59,088 bases of DNA from Pseudomonadota bacterium (lineage in GTDB: Bacteria; Pseudomonadota; Gammaproteobacteria; Steroidobacterales; Steroidobacteraceae), in assembly GCA_003242685.1 (NCBI GenBank), contig QGVD01000016.1, positions 1 to 59,088 of the forward strand, read 5' to 3'. Of the stretch, positions 9,054-16,938 are shown piece by piece. The position numbers and the translations under genes were made by a program. The notes beneath the pieces are model-generated. The model did no database searches and had not been told where the DNA came from. It worked only from the letters and a program-made list of their open reading frames with translations. How positions within the stretch are numbered: the first letter of the stretch is position 1; each line of letters opens with the position of its first letter.

Positions 9054-10346
9054 ATGGGCAAGTTCGTCGTCGTCATCGGGACGCAATGGGGCGATGAGGG
9101 CAAGGGCAAGGTCGTCGACCTCCTGACCGAGCGTGCGGCTGCCGTCGCTCGCTTTCAGGGCGGTCACAACGCCGGCCACACGCTCGTGATCGGCGGGCGC
9201 AAGACCATCCTGTCGCTGATCCCGTCGGGCATCCTGCGGGAGCACGTGCGCTGCTTCATCGGCAACGGCGTGGTGCTGAGCCTCGAGGCGCTGCTCAACG
9301 AGAGCGACATGCTCATCCGGCAGGGCGTGCCGGTGTTCGAGCGGCTGCGCATCTCGCCGAACTGCCCGCTGATCCTCCCGTCGCACGTCGCGCTCGACCG
9401 CGCGCGCGAGCAGGCCCGCGGCGCGAACGCGATCGGCACGACGGGGCGGGGCATCGGTCCGGCGTACGAGGACAAGGTGGCGCGCCGTGCGGTGCGCGTC
9501 GCGGATCTGTTCCAGCGGGATCGCTTCGCCGCCAAGCTCGGCGAGCTCATCGATTTCCACAACTTCGTCCTGCAGCACTACTACCGCCATCCTCCCGTCG
9601 ACTTCCAGAAGACGCTCGACGAGCAGCTCGCGTACGGCGAACGCATCGCGCCGCTCGTCGCGGACGTCACGCAGGCGCTGCACGAGCTGCGCGAGCAGGG
9701 GGCGAACGTGCTGTTCGAAGGTGCGCAGGGTGCGATGCTCGACGTGGACCTCGGCACCTATCCGTTCGTCACGTCGTCGAACACGACGGCCGGTTTCGCG
9801 GCCACCGGCACGGGCATCGGGCCGCGGGCCTTCGACGCGGTGATCGGCATCGTCAAGGCGTACACCACGCGCGTGGGCGCGGGTCCGTTCCCGACGGAAG
9901 TGTTCGACGAGTACGGCGAGCACCTCTCGCGCGTGGGTCACGAGTTCGGCTCGGTCACGGGCCGGCGCCGCCGCTGCGGCTGGTTCGATTCCGTGGCGCT
10001 GCGGCGCGCGATCGTGCATTCGAGCGTCTCGGGTCTGTGCATCACGAAGCTGGACGTGCTGGACGGGCTCGACACCATCCGCATCGGCGTCGGCTACCGG
10101 ATCGACGGTCAGGTCGTCGCCGAGCCGCCGCTGTGCTCGGACGCTTACGCGGACGCCGAGCCGGTGTACGAGGAGCTGCCCGGCTGGCGGGAGTCGACCG
10201 TGGGGCTCACGAAGTTCGACGCGCTGCCGCGCAATGCGCAGCTCTATCTCGAGCGCATTCAGAGTCTGGTCGGCGTGCCGATCGATCTGATCTCGACGGG
10301 ACCCGATCGCGACCAGATGATCGTTCTGCGTCACCCCTTCGAGTGA
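9054..10346 (+). CDS. purA: Adenylosuccinate synthetase
   Basis: PurA makes adenylosuccinate from IMP, aspartate and GTP, the first committed step to AMP. The ATG at 9054 gives 430 residues, the normal length. Motifs include GTQWGDEGKGKVVD (IMP and GTP site, catalytic Asp), GGHNAGHTL (catalytic His), TTGRGIGPAYEDK, GAQGAMLDVDLGTYPFVTSS and TGRRRRCGWFD. It ends the conserved block; the next gene converges on it with a gap of only 10 bases. Confidence 0.98.
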   Translation: MGKFVVVIGTQWGDEGKGKVVDLLTERAAAVARFQGGHNAGHTLVIGGRKTILSLIPSGILREHVRCFIGNGVVLSLEALLNESDMLIRQGVPVFERLRISPNCPLILPSHVALDRAREQARGANAIGTTGRGIGPAYEDKVARRAVRVADLFQRDRFAAKLGELIDFHNFVLQHYYRHPPVDFQKTLDEQLAYGERIAPLVADVTQALHELREQGANVLFEGAQGAMLDVDLGTYPFVTSSNTTAGFAATGTGIGPRAFDAVIGIVKAYTTRVGAGPFPTEVFDEYGEHLSRVGHEFGSVTGRRRRCGWFDSVALRRAIVHSSVSGLCITKLDVLDGLDTIRIGVGYRIDGQVVAEPPLCSDAYADAEPVYEELPGWRESTVGLTKFDALPRNAQLYLERIQSLVGVPIDLISTGPDRDQMIVLRHPFE

Positions 10347-10356
10347 CGCGGATTCT

Positions 10357-11607
10357 TCACGGTGCGGGCTCTATTCTGAGCAGCGCGCCGTCGTCCTCGT
10401 CGGTCACGACGTACAGCAATCCGTCCGGCCCCTGACGCACGTCGCGGATGCGCTGGTGGAGCTGCGTGAGCAGCGTCTCGCGGCGCAGCTCTTCCAGCTC
10501 ATCGTTGAGCACCACGCGCTCGAGCCCGCCCGTGCGCGGAATCTCGCCGCGGCGCGCGCTGCCGACGAAGAGGTTTCCCTTCCATGCGGGGAAGCGGTCG
10601 CCGGTGTAGAACGTGAGTCCCGTGGGCGCGATCGACGGAATCCATATGAGGAGCGGCTGCTCGATTCCCTCCACGATGGGCACTTCCGAGATGCGCTTGC
10701 CTTCGTACGTGCGCCCGTAGCTGTACTCCGGCCAGCCGTAGTTCTTCCCCGGGAGAATCAGATTCACCTCGTCGCCGCCGTTCGGGCCGTGCTCCGCGGC
10801 GAGCACGGCGCCGGTGACCGGATGCACGGTGAGACCGAGCTGATCGCGGTGGCCGAGCGTATAGATCTCCGGCCGCGCACCGGGCCTGCCGACGAACGGA
10901 TTGTCGGGTGGGGCGGAACCGTCCTCGCGCAGTCTCAGAACCTTGCCGTACACGCTGTCGAGCCGCTGCGCACGATCGTCGAACGGCGCGCCGGTCGTCA
11001 TGTAGATCGTTCCATCCCTGCCGAACGCGATCCGTGATCCGAACGAGCCGCCGAGCTCGCCCGAGAACAGCTCTTCGACGTCCTTCAGCGTCCTGCCTTC
11101 GAGTCTGCCGCGCATGAGCGACACGTAGCCCTGACGTCTTGCGGGCGGCGTCGAGCCGCTCGGCGGCTCTACGGGCCGGTTGTACGTGAAGTACACCAAC
11201 CCGTTCCGTTCGAAGCCGGGATGCAGCGCGATGTCGTGCAATCCGCCGCCGCGATAGGGAGGAACGACCTGAGGCACCCCGGCCACGGGTTCGGGGTCGA
11301 GCGCGGAAGCACGGCCAGGCTGGCCCACGGCATTGTGAACGAGGCGCAGCTGTCCGCCGCGCTCTGCGACCAGCGCATCACCCGACGGGAGGATCGCGAA
11401 AGCGAAGGGATGATCGAGTCCCTTGGCGACGACGACCACCCGGATCCGGTGCTGCTCGGCCGTGTCGAACACGTAGCTCGGCTCGGTGAGCTGCACGGGC
11501 GCGATGCCGATGTCCGGCTGCTGCGCGGTGATCGTCACGGGCAGGTAGAGAGCCGCGATCAGGCATGCCGCGGCCCGCCGAACGGGGCGGCGCTGGACCT
11601 CCGTCAT
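10357..11607 (-). CDS. Secreted PQQ-dependent sugar dehydrogenase (YliI/Asd-like)
   Basis: This looks like a six-bladed beta-propeller glucose/sorbosone dehydrogenase that oxidises aldoses in the periplasm with PQQ. I start it at the ATG at 11607, which has a strong GGAGG 6 bases upstream, although the frame is open to 11700. The 416 residues begin with a signal peptide (about 1-28, hydrophobic AAACLIAALYLPVTITA). Key segments are GGGLHDIALHPGF with the likely catalytic His124, a YVSLMRGRL strand, GSRIAFGRDGTIYMTTG, HRDQLGLTVHPVTG and AEHGPNGGDEVNLI, all typical of the family. It is divergent from a TonB-dependent receptor. No PQQ synthesis genes are in the window. The true substrate is unknown. 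Confidence 0.85.
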   Translation of the reverse strand: MTEVQRRPVRRAAACLIAALYLPVTITAQQPDIGIAPVQLTEPSYVFDTAEQHRIRVVVVAKGLDHPFAFAILPSGDALVAERGGQLRLVHNAVGQPGRASALDPEPVAGVPQVVPPYRGGGLHDIALHPGFERNGLVYFTYNRPVEPPSGSTPPARRQGYVSLMRGRLEGRTLKDVEELFSGELGGSFGSRIAFGRDGTIYMTTGAPFDDRAQRLDSVYGKVLRLREDGSAPPDNPFVGRPGARPEIYTLGHRDQLGLTVHPVTGAVLAAEHGPNGGDEVNLILPGKNYGWPEYSYGRTYEGKRISEVPIVEGIEQPLLIWIPSIAPTGLTFYTGDRFPAWKGNLFVGSARRGEIPRTGGLERVVLNDELEELRRETLLTQLHQRIRDVRQGPDGLLYVVTDEDDGALLRIEPAP

Positions 11608-11678
11608 GAGTTTCCTCCCTCGCCGAATGGCCGCCGGAATATACCCGACGCACCCCGGCACCGAGGGCCGCGCACGCA

Positions 11679-11714
11679 CTCGAGCGACTGAGGGGCTCAC
11701 TCGAGTCGCTCGAG
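11679..11714. repeat. 11-bp inverted repeat upstream of the TonB receptor
   Basis: The arms CTCGAGCGACT (11679-11689) and AGTCGCTCGAG (11704-11714) are perfect reverse complements with a 14-base loop. It lies between the divergent dehydrogenase and receptor genes. No T-run follows on either strand, so it does not look like a terminator. A regulatory dyad or an RNA hairpin is possible. Confidence 0.6.
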
Positions 11715-11731
11715 GCAGACGGATGAACAGG

Positions 11732-11761
11732 TTGACTCAACGTTGTGCGGCACAACAAAAT
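11732..11761 (+). promoter_or_regulatory. Candidate sigma-70 promoter of the TonB-dependent receptor
   Basis: TTGACT (11732-11737, five of six consensus bases) is followed by an 18-base spacer and CAAAAT (11756-11761, four of six). Transcription would begin about 110 bases before the receptor ATG. The spacer is almost entirely filled by a perfect palindrome, listed separately. This is a sequence match only. Confidence 0.45.
11742..11756. promoter_or_regulatory. Palindromic candidate operator inside the receptor promoter
   Basis: GTTGTGC-G-GCACAAC is a perfect 7-bp inverted repeat around one central base. It sits between the -35 and -10 elements, where a dimeric repressor would block RNA polymerase. 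The size fits LacI-, GntR- or TetR-type sites, but no regulator gene is next to it and I cannot name the binding protein. Confidence 0.5.
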
Positions 11762-11778
11762 GGCCGTTCGTCCGCCGT

Positions 11779-11815
11779 CTGTCGCGTGAACGCAACGAAG
11801 ATACATGCGCGACAG
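11779..11815. repeat. 8-bp inverted repeat in the receptor leader
   Basis: CTGTCGCG (11779-11786) pairs with CGCGACAG (11808-11815) across a 21-base loop. It would form a hairpin in the 5' leader of the receptor mRNA, ending about 62 bases before the ATG. No cobalamin-box or other known riboswitch motif is visible. Confidence 0.45.
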
Positions 11816-11877
11816 CTTCGTCGGCCGAACATCCCTGAGAGTTTGTGAGGCATTTCTGCCACAAGGGGGCAAGCTTG

Positions 11878-14313
11878 ATGAGTTCTTGTCGATCAGCATC
11901 TGCCGTTCGTCTGAGCGTCCGTGCTGCGCTCGCATCCACCGTCGCGCTCGCACCGATCGTGACGATGGCGCAGGAAGCGGCGAGCACGGAGAGCGAAGGC
12001 CTGCAGGAAGTCGTGGTCACCGCACAGTTCCGTGAGGAGCGTCTGCAGGACGCGCCCCTCGCGATCACCGCGGTGACCGAAGACATGATGCGCGCGCGGG
12101 GTCAGGACTCGATCTTCGAAGTCACCCAGCAGGCGCCGAACGTGCAGATCAAGAAGGCGTCCGGACCGTACGGCGCCTCGACTTCCGCGTTCATTCGTGG
12201 TGTCGGACAGGCCGACTACAACTTCGCGTTCGAGCCGGGCGTGGGCATGTACATCGACGACGTGTACTTCCCGACGCTCACCGGTTCCGCGTTCGAGATC
12301 ATCGATCTGGAGCGCGTCGAGGTGCTGCGCGGTCCGCAGGGCACGCTTCAGGGCCGCAACGCGATCGGCGGCTCGGTGCGACTGATCACCCGCAAGCCGA
12401 CGGGCGACGGCGGCGGATACGCGGAAGTCACCGTCGGCCGTTTCGACCGTCTCGGTGCGAAGGCGGCGGGTGAGTTCGCTCTCGCGGACAATCTGTTCCT
12501 GCGTGTCACCGGTGCCTCGAATACGCAGGACGGCTACGTGAAGCGCATCGATTTCGCCTGCGCGAACCCGGAGCTCGCCGCCCAGCTCGGCATTTCGTCG
12601 TCGAGCACGGGACAGACCGGCTGTGAGCTCGGAACACTCGGAGGCCAGTCGTATACGGCGGGCCGCGCGCATCTGCGCTGGCTTCCCACTGACGATCTCG
12701 AGATCAACCTGATCGGCGATCTGACGAACGACCGTTCGGAAGCATCGGCGATGGTGCTGCTCGATGCGCACGACATCCCCGCCCTCGGTCCGGCATGGGG
12801 GCCCTGGTTCAACGTGAGCAAGGGTGGGTACTACACGTACGAGACTTTCGCCTCCACGACGAGCGGCTTCAATCCGTTCAGCGGTTTCGATCGGCAGCCG
12901 TACAGCACGCCGCCGATCAACCACTTCCAGGGCTGGGGCACGGCGCTCGTCGTCGATTACACGATCAACGACAGCCTCGCGATCAAGTCGATCACGTCGC
13001 ACCGCGAGCTGGAGAACGACTTCGCCACGGCGCACGACGGGTCTCCGCTCGCCGGCGAGACGGGCTTCAACTGGCTCGACGGGCACGCCTTCCAGCAGGA
13101 GCTGCGCCTCAATGGCACGGCCGGTCCCGTCGATTTCACGCTGGGCCTGTTCTACTTCACGCAGAAGAACCGCCAGCGCAACCGCATCGACATCGGCTAC
13201 ATCTTCGGTGAAGGCGGCTTCGACTTCATCAGCGACGAGGTCGCCGACTCGAAGAGCCGCGCCGCCTTCGCGCACGCCGTGTGGCACGCGACGGACCGGC
13301 TGAACGTGACGGTGGGCCTGCGCTACAGCGACGAGGAGAAGAATCAGCTCCTCTCGCGCCTCAATTCGGGCGACGGAGGCCTGACCGCCTCGGAGCTGTG
13401 CGCATTCAAGTACGCGGTCGGCTTCGGTGCCTGCTTCGGCGCGCCGAGCCCGCTGTCTTCGCTCTACGAAGCGGGCGGCTACGCGCCGGTCGTCACCTTC
13501 GCGGACGATCGCATCGACTACCGCATCAGCATCGACTACCGGTGGTCGGACTCGTTCATGACGTACGTGACGAACTCGACGGGCTTCAAGAGCGGCGGCG
13601 TGTCGCCGCGGTTCTTCTACGCGACGCACATCCTGCCGTTCGGCATGGAGGAGCTCGACGCCTACGAGATCGGTTTCAAGTCCGATCTGTTCGACCGGCG
13701 CCTGCGCTTGAACGGTGCGCTGTTCCTGAACAAGTACAAGGATCAGCAGATCGGTGCACCGGGCAGCGTCTGCCCGGGTCTCGATCCGCCGACACCGTGC
13801 CTCGCGATCGTCAATGGGCAGGACTCGGAGTACAGGGGTGCGGAGCTCGAGGCCACCTTCCGGCCGGCGCCGGCCACGCTGATCGACTTCTCGGCGAGCT
13901 GGATCGACGCCAAATACACGCGCATCGATCCCGCGGTGCTCGAGAATTCGAACTTCATCCGCGATCCGGATGCGCCTCCCGGCATTCCCGAGTACAAGCT
14001 GAGCCTCGGCGTGCAGCACGGCTTCGCGCTGCCGAACGGCAGCACGCTCACGCCGCGCATCGATTACAGCTACGAAGCGGAGCGCAAGCCTGCGGTCTCG
14101 AACGCGGCCAGCGTGCCCGCCTTCGGTCTGGTGAATGCGCGGGTGACGTGGCTCTCCGCGGACGGCGAGTGGGAGACGGCGCTCGGCGTGACCAACCTCA
14201 CCGACAAGTACTACTTCTACAACGTGTTCGACATCTCGACCTCGGGCGCCTGGACGGCTGCGCAGCCCGCACCTCCGCGCGAGTGGTCGTTCACGGTGCG
14301 TCGCAGCTTCTGA
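11878..14313 (+). CDS. TonB-dependent outer-membrane receptor
   Basis: This is a 22-strand-type ligand-gated outer-membrane importer of 811 residues. The ATG at 11878 is preferred to one at 11845 because AAGGGGGC precedes it and it yields a clean signal peptide (about 1-31, ending VTMAQ). A TonB box-like LQEVVVTAQ follows, then the plug domain (about 52-165, with IRGVGQ and the LERVEVLRGPQGTLQGRNAIGG motif) and a beta-barrel ending in the classic terminal Phe (FTVRRSF). The ligand is not identifiable. Divergence from a PQQ-type sugar dehydrogenase suggests a sugar, or the cofactor itself, as a hypothesis. A strong terminator follows. Confidence 0.93.
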   Translation: MSSCRSASAVRLSVRAALASTVALAPIVTMAQEAASTESEGLQEVVVTAQFREERLQDAPLAITAVTEDMMRARGQDSIFEVTQQAPNVQIKKASGPYGASTSAFIRGVGQADYNFAFEPGVGMYIDDVYFPTLTGSAFEIIDLERVEVLRGPQGTLQGRNAIGGSVRLITRKPTGDGGGYAEVTVGRFDRLGAKAAGEFALADNLFLRVTGASNTQDGYVKRIDFACANPELAAQLGISSSSTGQTGCELGTLGGQSYTAGRAHLRWLPTDDLEINLIGDLTNDRSEASAMVLLDAHDIPALGPAWGPWFNVSKGGYYTYETFASTTSGFNPFSGFDRQPYSTPPINHFQGWGTALVVDYTINDSLAIKSITSHRELENDFATAHDGSPLAGETGFNWLDGHAFQQELRLNGTAGPVDFTLGLFYFTQKNRQRNRIDIGYIFGEGGFDFISDEVADSKSRAAFAHAVWHATDRLNVTVGLRYSDEEKNQLLSRLNSGDGGLTASELCAFKYAVGFGACFGAPSPLSSLYEAGGYAPVVTFADDRIDYRISIDYRWSDSFMTYVTNSTGFKSGGVSPRFFYATHILPFGMEELDAYEIGFKSDLFDRRLRLNGALFLNKYKDQQIGAPGSVCPGLDPPTPCLAIVNGQDSEYRGAELEATFRPAPATLIDFSASWIDAKYTRIDPAVLENSNFIRDPDAPPGIPEYKLSLGVQHGFALPNGSTLTPRIDYSYEAERKPAVSNAASVPAFGLVNARVTWLSADGEWETALGVTNLTDKYYFYNVFDISTSGAWTAAQPAPPREWSFTVRRSF

Positions 14314-14338
14314 TCCGACGCTGCGGAACGATGACCGC

Positions 14339-14377
14339 CGCCCTCCGGTGTGCCAGCGCCGGAGGGCGTTTCTTTTT
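14339..14377 (+). terminator. Rho-independent terminator of the TonB receptor gene
   Basis: A 10-bp perfect stem, CGCCCTCCGG (14339-14348) with CCGGAGGGCG (14359-14368), has a 10-base loop and is followed by TTTCTTTTT. It lies 25 bases past the receptor stop codon. It is one of the clearest terminators in the window. Confidence 0.88.
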
Positions 14378-14403
14378 CGTGGAACCGTGCGCCCGTATAC
14401 GGC

Positions 14404-14883
14404 CTACGGCTGTGAGGCCAACGGATCCTCGAGATCGAACTCGATCTGCGTGATGCTGCGGCCCTGCACGGCCACCGCAACCTTGTACGCCTTGCCCGCC
14501 GGGAGGCTGCTCGTGTCGGCGGAGAAGTGCACGTGCACCTGCCCGGGACGCACGGTCTTCGTTTCACCGCCGAGCTCTTCGTTCTCCGGTCCGCGCCAGA
14601 TCACTTCGATCGGTGTGCCCGGAGGCGCATGGACGACGCGCATGGAGAGGTGCACCTGCTCGCCGATGTTGAAGGTGGATTTCTCGGACAGCGCGGTCAC
14701 TGCGCCGTCGTTCCCCAGCTCTGCGCCCAGGCGGAACTGCGTGAGCTCGATCGGCCGGGTCGTGCCGGACGTGCGACCCGGAGCGCCACCGGAGTCGGGC
14801 GCGCAGGCGGCGAGAAGCGTCGCGAGCACGGTCATGGTTCCGGCGAGCTTCAGGGATCGGGCACGTCTCCTCAGGGATCGCAT
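14404..14883 (-). CDS. Predicted lipoprotein of unknown function
   Basis: The ATG at 14883 is chosen because AAGGAGAG precedes it by about 6 bases and it starts a lipoprotein signal (about 1-27) with lipobox LAAC and predicted lipidation at Cys. The mature part (about 130 residues) is beta-strand-rich, with FNIGEQVHLSMRV, PIEVIWRGPENEELGG and QVHVHFSADTSSLPAG, consistent with an immunoglobulin-like or CARDB-like fold. I do not recognise the family. It is the last gene of a minus-strand run (diheme cytochrome, triheme cytochrome, MgtC-like protein, lipoprotein), 23 bases after the MgtC-like gene. Export to the inner leaflet of the outer membrane is likely since Ala-Pro follows the Cys. Confidence 0.75.
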   Translation of the reverse strand: MRSLRRRARSLKLAGTMTVLATLLAACAPDSGGAPGRTSGTTRPIELTQFRLGAELGNDGAVTALSEKSTFNIGEQVHLSMRVVHAPPGTPIEVIWRGPENEELGGETKTVRPGQVHVHFSADTSSLPAGKAYKVAVAVQGRSITQIEFDLEDPLASQP

Positions 14884-14906
14884 GCGGGACTCTCCTTGCC
14901 GCTTCG

Positions 14907-15614
14907 TCAATCGCCCGTCGGGGATACACGGAACCGCTTCACGGACGGCAGCGCACTGAGCGCGACGCTGAGCCGGCTCGCGTTCTCGGCCCGGTCCGTG
15001 CGAATGGTCATGCGGTACTCGAAGTAGTTCTGCACGGCGTCCAGCCGGTAGTTGAGGTTCGCGATGGTGAAGCCGTGCTCGGCGAGGAGCCTGCGCATGT
15101 CGGCCTCGGGCATCACTTCCCCGCGGGCGAATCTCACGAGGAACTGCGCGTAGAACTGCGAGGGAATGCGGTTCTCGATCCAGCGGAAGATCGAGAGCGT
15201 GCCGAACGTGAGGATCGTCGCGAAGACGGCCGGAACGTAGAAGCCGATGCCGACCAGGATGCCGATCGCCGCGGTGGTCCAGATCGACGCGGCGGTCGTC
15301 AGTCCGCGCACGGACAGGCCCTCGCGCATGATCGTGCCGGCACCGAGAAATCCGATTCCCGTCATGATTCCCTGTGCGAGTCGCGTCGGATCGAGCGCCA
15401 CGCGTCCCTGGAAGAGCTGCGGAAACCAGCGCGTCTCGTAGACGGTGACCATCATCAGCAGCGCGGTGGACATGCACACCAGCGCGTGCGTGCGGAAGCC
15501 CGCGGGCCGGCCGTGATAGCTGCGCTCGAGACCGATCAGGCCGCCGATCACCAGGGCTGCGATCAGGCGCAGTGCGATCTCGATGTACACCGGGTCGGAA
15601 AGCAGCTTCTGCAT
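14907..15614 (-). CDS. MgtC/SapB family membrane protein
   Basis: The 235-residue protein has about five hydrophobic segments in the first 150 residues. It has the family signatures GGLIGLERSYHGRPAGFRTH and GIGFLGAGTIMREG, followed by LTTAASIWTTAAIGILVGIG. A cytoplasmic ACT-like C-terminal domain (about 160-235) follows. MgtC proteins are linked to low-magnesium and acid survival and, in pathogens, to inhibition of ATP synthase; the role here is unknown. It lies 34 bases after a triheme cytochrome c gene and 23 before a lipoprotein gene, so it is probably co-transcribed with both, which is an unusual context. Confidence 0.88.
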   Translation of the reverse strand: MQKLLSDPVYIEIALRLIAALVIGGLIGLERSYHGRPAGFRTHALVCMSTALLMMVTVYETRWFPQLFQGRVALDPTRLAQGIMTGIGFLGAGTIMREGLSVRGLTTAASIWTTAAIGILVGIGFYVPAVFATILTFGTLSIFRWIENRIPSQFYAQFLVRFARGEVMPEADMRRLLAEHGFTIANLNYRLDAVQNYFEYRMTIRTDRAENASRLSVALSALPSVKRFRVSPTGD

Positions 15615-15648
15615 GCTCGTCGTTCCGCGCCGCGCCGGACGCGCGGAC

Positions 15649-16938
15649 TCACCACAGCGGCCCTCCGCGGTTCCTCTCCACTTCGTCGGCCGTCACGCGC
15701 GGCACGTCCGCGCCGCAGCCGGTGCGCACGTAGTTCAGCACGCTCGCGATCTGATCGTTGCGGAGCGTCGGATAGAAGGGCGGCATGCCGAACGGCCGCG
15801 GACTGCCCTCCGTCCCCGGAGGATAGCCACCGTAGAGCACGATTCGAATGGGATTGGCCACCGAATCCATGCACACCGCACGATTGCCCGCGAGGGGAAT
15901 GGCCGCCGGAAGCCGGCCTTCGCCTCTCTCGCCGTGGCAGTCCGCGCAATGCTCCATGTAGATCTCGCGTCCGCGCGCGAGGGAACCCGTGAGAGGTGCC
16001 GATGCGAAACCTGCACCTGCATCCGGCGGAGCGCCGTCCACCGGCAGTGACTTGAGATATACCGCCATCGCGTGCAGCTCACCCGGATGGACGTGCTGCA
16101 GACTCTCGTAGACCACTTCCGCCATCGGCCCGAGCGCGGAGGCGTGCGGTGCCGACTGCGTACGGCCCGTGCGCAGGAAGGTGACGATGTCTTCTTCGCT
16201 CCAGTGCTGCACGCCGGCTTCGCGCGCGCGGGTCAGGCTCGGGGCGTACCAGTCGAGCACGAGGCCGCCGGCAGGGTTGTCGCTCGACTGAATGGCGCCC
16301 AGCGCATTGCGCGCTTCATGGCATGCGCTGCAGTGGGCGACGCCCTGAACGAGATAGGCACCACGGTTCCACTCCGCGCTCCGCTCCGGATCGGGCTCGT
16401 AGACGCCGGGGCGGAAGAAGAGCGCACGCCACGCCGCGAGCAGCCAGCGCTGGTCGTAGGGGAATCGCAGCTCGTGCGGACGGTTCTCGCGCCGTACCGG
16501 CTTCAGCGTCCGGAGGTACGCGAACATCGCGTCCGCGTCGCGCCGGCTGATCTTCGTGTAGTTGGTGTAGGGAAAAGTCGGGTACAGCAGCCGCCCGTCG
16601 CGGCTGCGCCCCTCATGCAGCGCGCGCCAGAAATCGTCCGACGTCCAGTTGCCGATGCCCGTCTCGGGATCGGGCGTGATGTTCGGTGTCACGAACGTGC
16701 CGAACGGAGTGGGGATGGCGCGTCCGCCCGCGAACGGTTCACCACCGCGCGCCGTGTGGCACGGGCCGCAGTCGGCAAGGAGCACGAGCGCGCGGCCGCG
16801 CTCGACTTCGTTCGCGGTGTCTGCGAAGAGCGGCGGAGGCGCTTCGCCCCCGGTTCTGTCCTCGACACGCAGCCGCGAAAGCAGCACCAGGGCCAGGATC
16901 GCGAGCGCGATCACCGCAAGAACGATCCTGCGCTTCAT
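15649..16938 (-). CDS. Membrane-anchored triheme cytochrome c
   Basis: The 429-residue product has an N-terminal membrane anchor (MKRRIVLAVIALAILALVLL) and three heme c attachment sites: CGPCH, CSACH and CADCH. Length and heme spacing match the cytochrome subunits of membrane-bound alcohol, aldehyde and gluconate dehydrogenases (AdhB-like), which pass electrons from a periplasmic oxidation to ubiquinone or an oxidase. The ATG at 16938 is used because the four-base ATGA overlap with the upstream diheme cytochrome gene suggests translational coupling. No large dehydrogenase subunit is adjacent, so its electron donor is unknown. Confidence 0.88.
   Translation of the reverse strand: MKRRIVLAVIALAILALVLLSRLRVEDRTGGEAPPPLFADTANEVERGRALVLLADCGPCHTARGGEPFAGGRAIPTPFGTFVTPNITPDPETGIGNWTSDDFWRALHEGRSRDGRLLYPTFPYTNYTKISRRDADAMFAYLRTLKPVRRENRPHELRFPYDQRWLLAAWRALFFRPGVYEPDPERSAEWNRGAYLVQGVAHCSACHEARNALGAIQSSDNPAGGLVLDWYAPSLTRAREAGVQHWSEEDIVTFLRTGRTQSAPHASALGPMAEVVYESLQHVHPGELHAMAVYLKSLPVDGAPPDAGAGFASAPLTGSLARGREIYMEHCADCHGERGEGRLPAAIPLAGNRAVCMDSVANPIRIVLYGGYPPGTEGSPRPFGMPPFYPTLRNDQIASVLNYVRTGCGADVPRVTADEVERNRGGPLW

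Noticed and set aside
10347..10400. Possible left attachment site matching the tRNA-Leu 3' end
   Set aside because: I compared the purA end with the tRNA 3' sequence (GGTGCCCAGGAGAGG region) and found no direct repeat. No integrase lies between, so a recent island is unsupported.
11701..11877. Cobalamin or other riboswitch in the TonB receptor leader
   Set aside because: No cobalamin-box-like sequence or other conserved aptamer core is visible; only simple dyads are present.
11893..14019. Open frame of 708 codons on the minus strand
   Set aside because: It is opposite the TonB-dependent receptor; the product has repeated Arg/Glu/Val patterns without domains.
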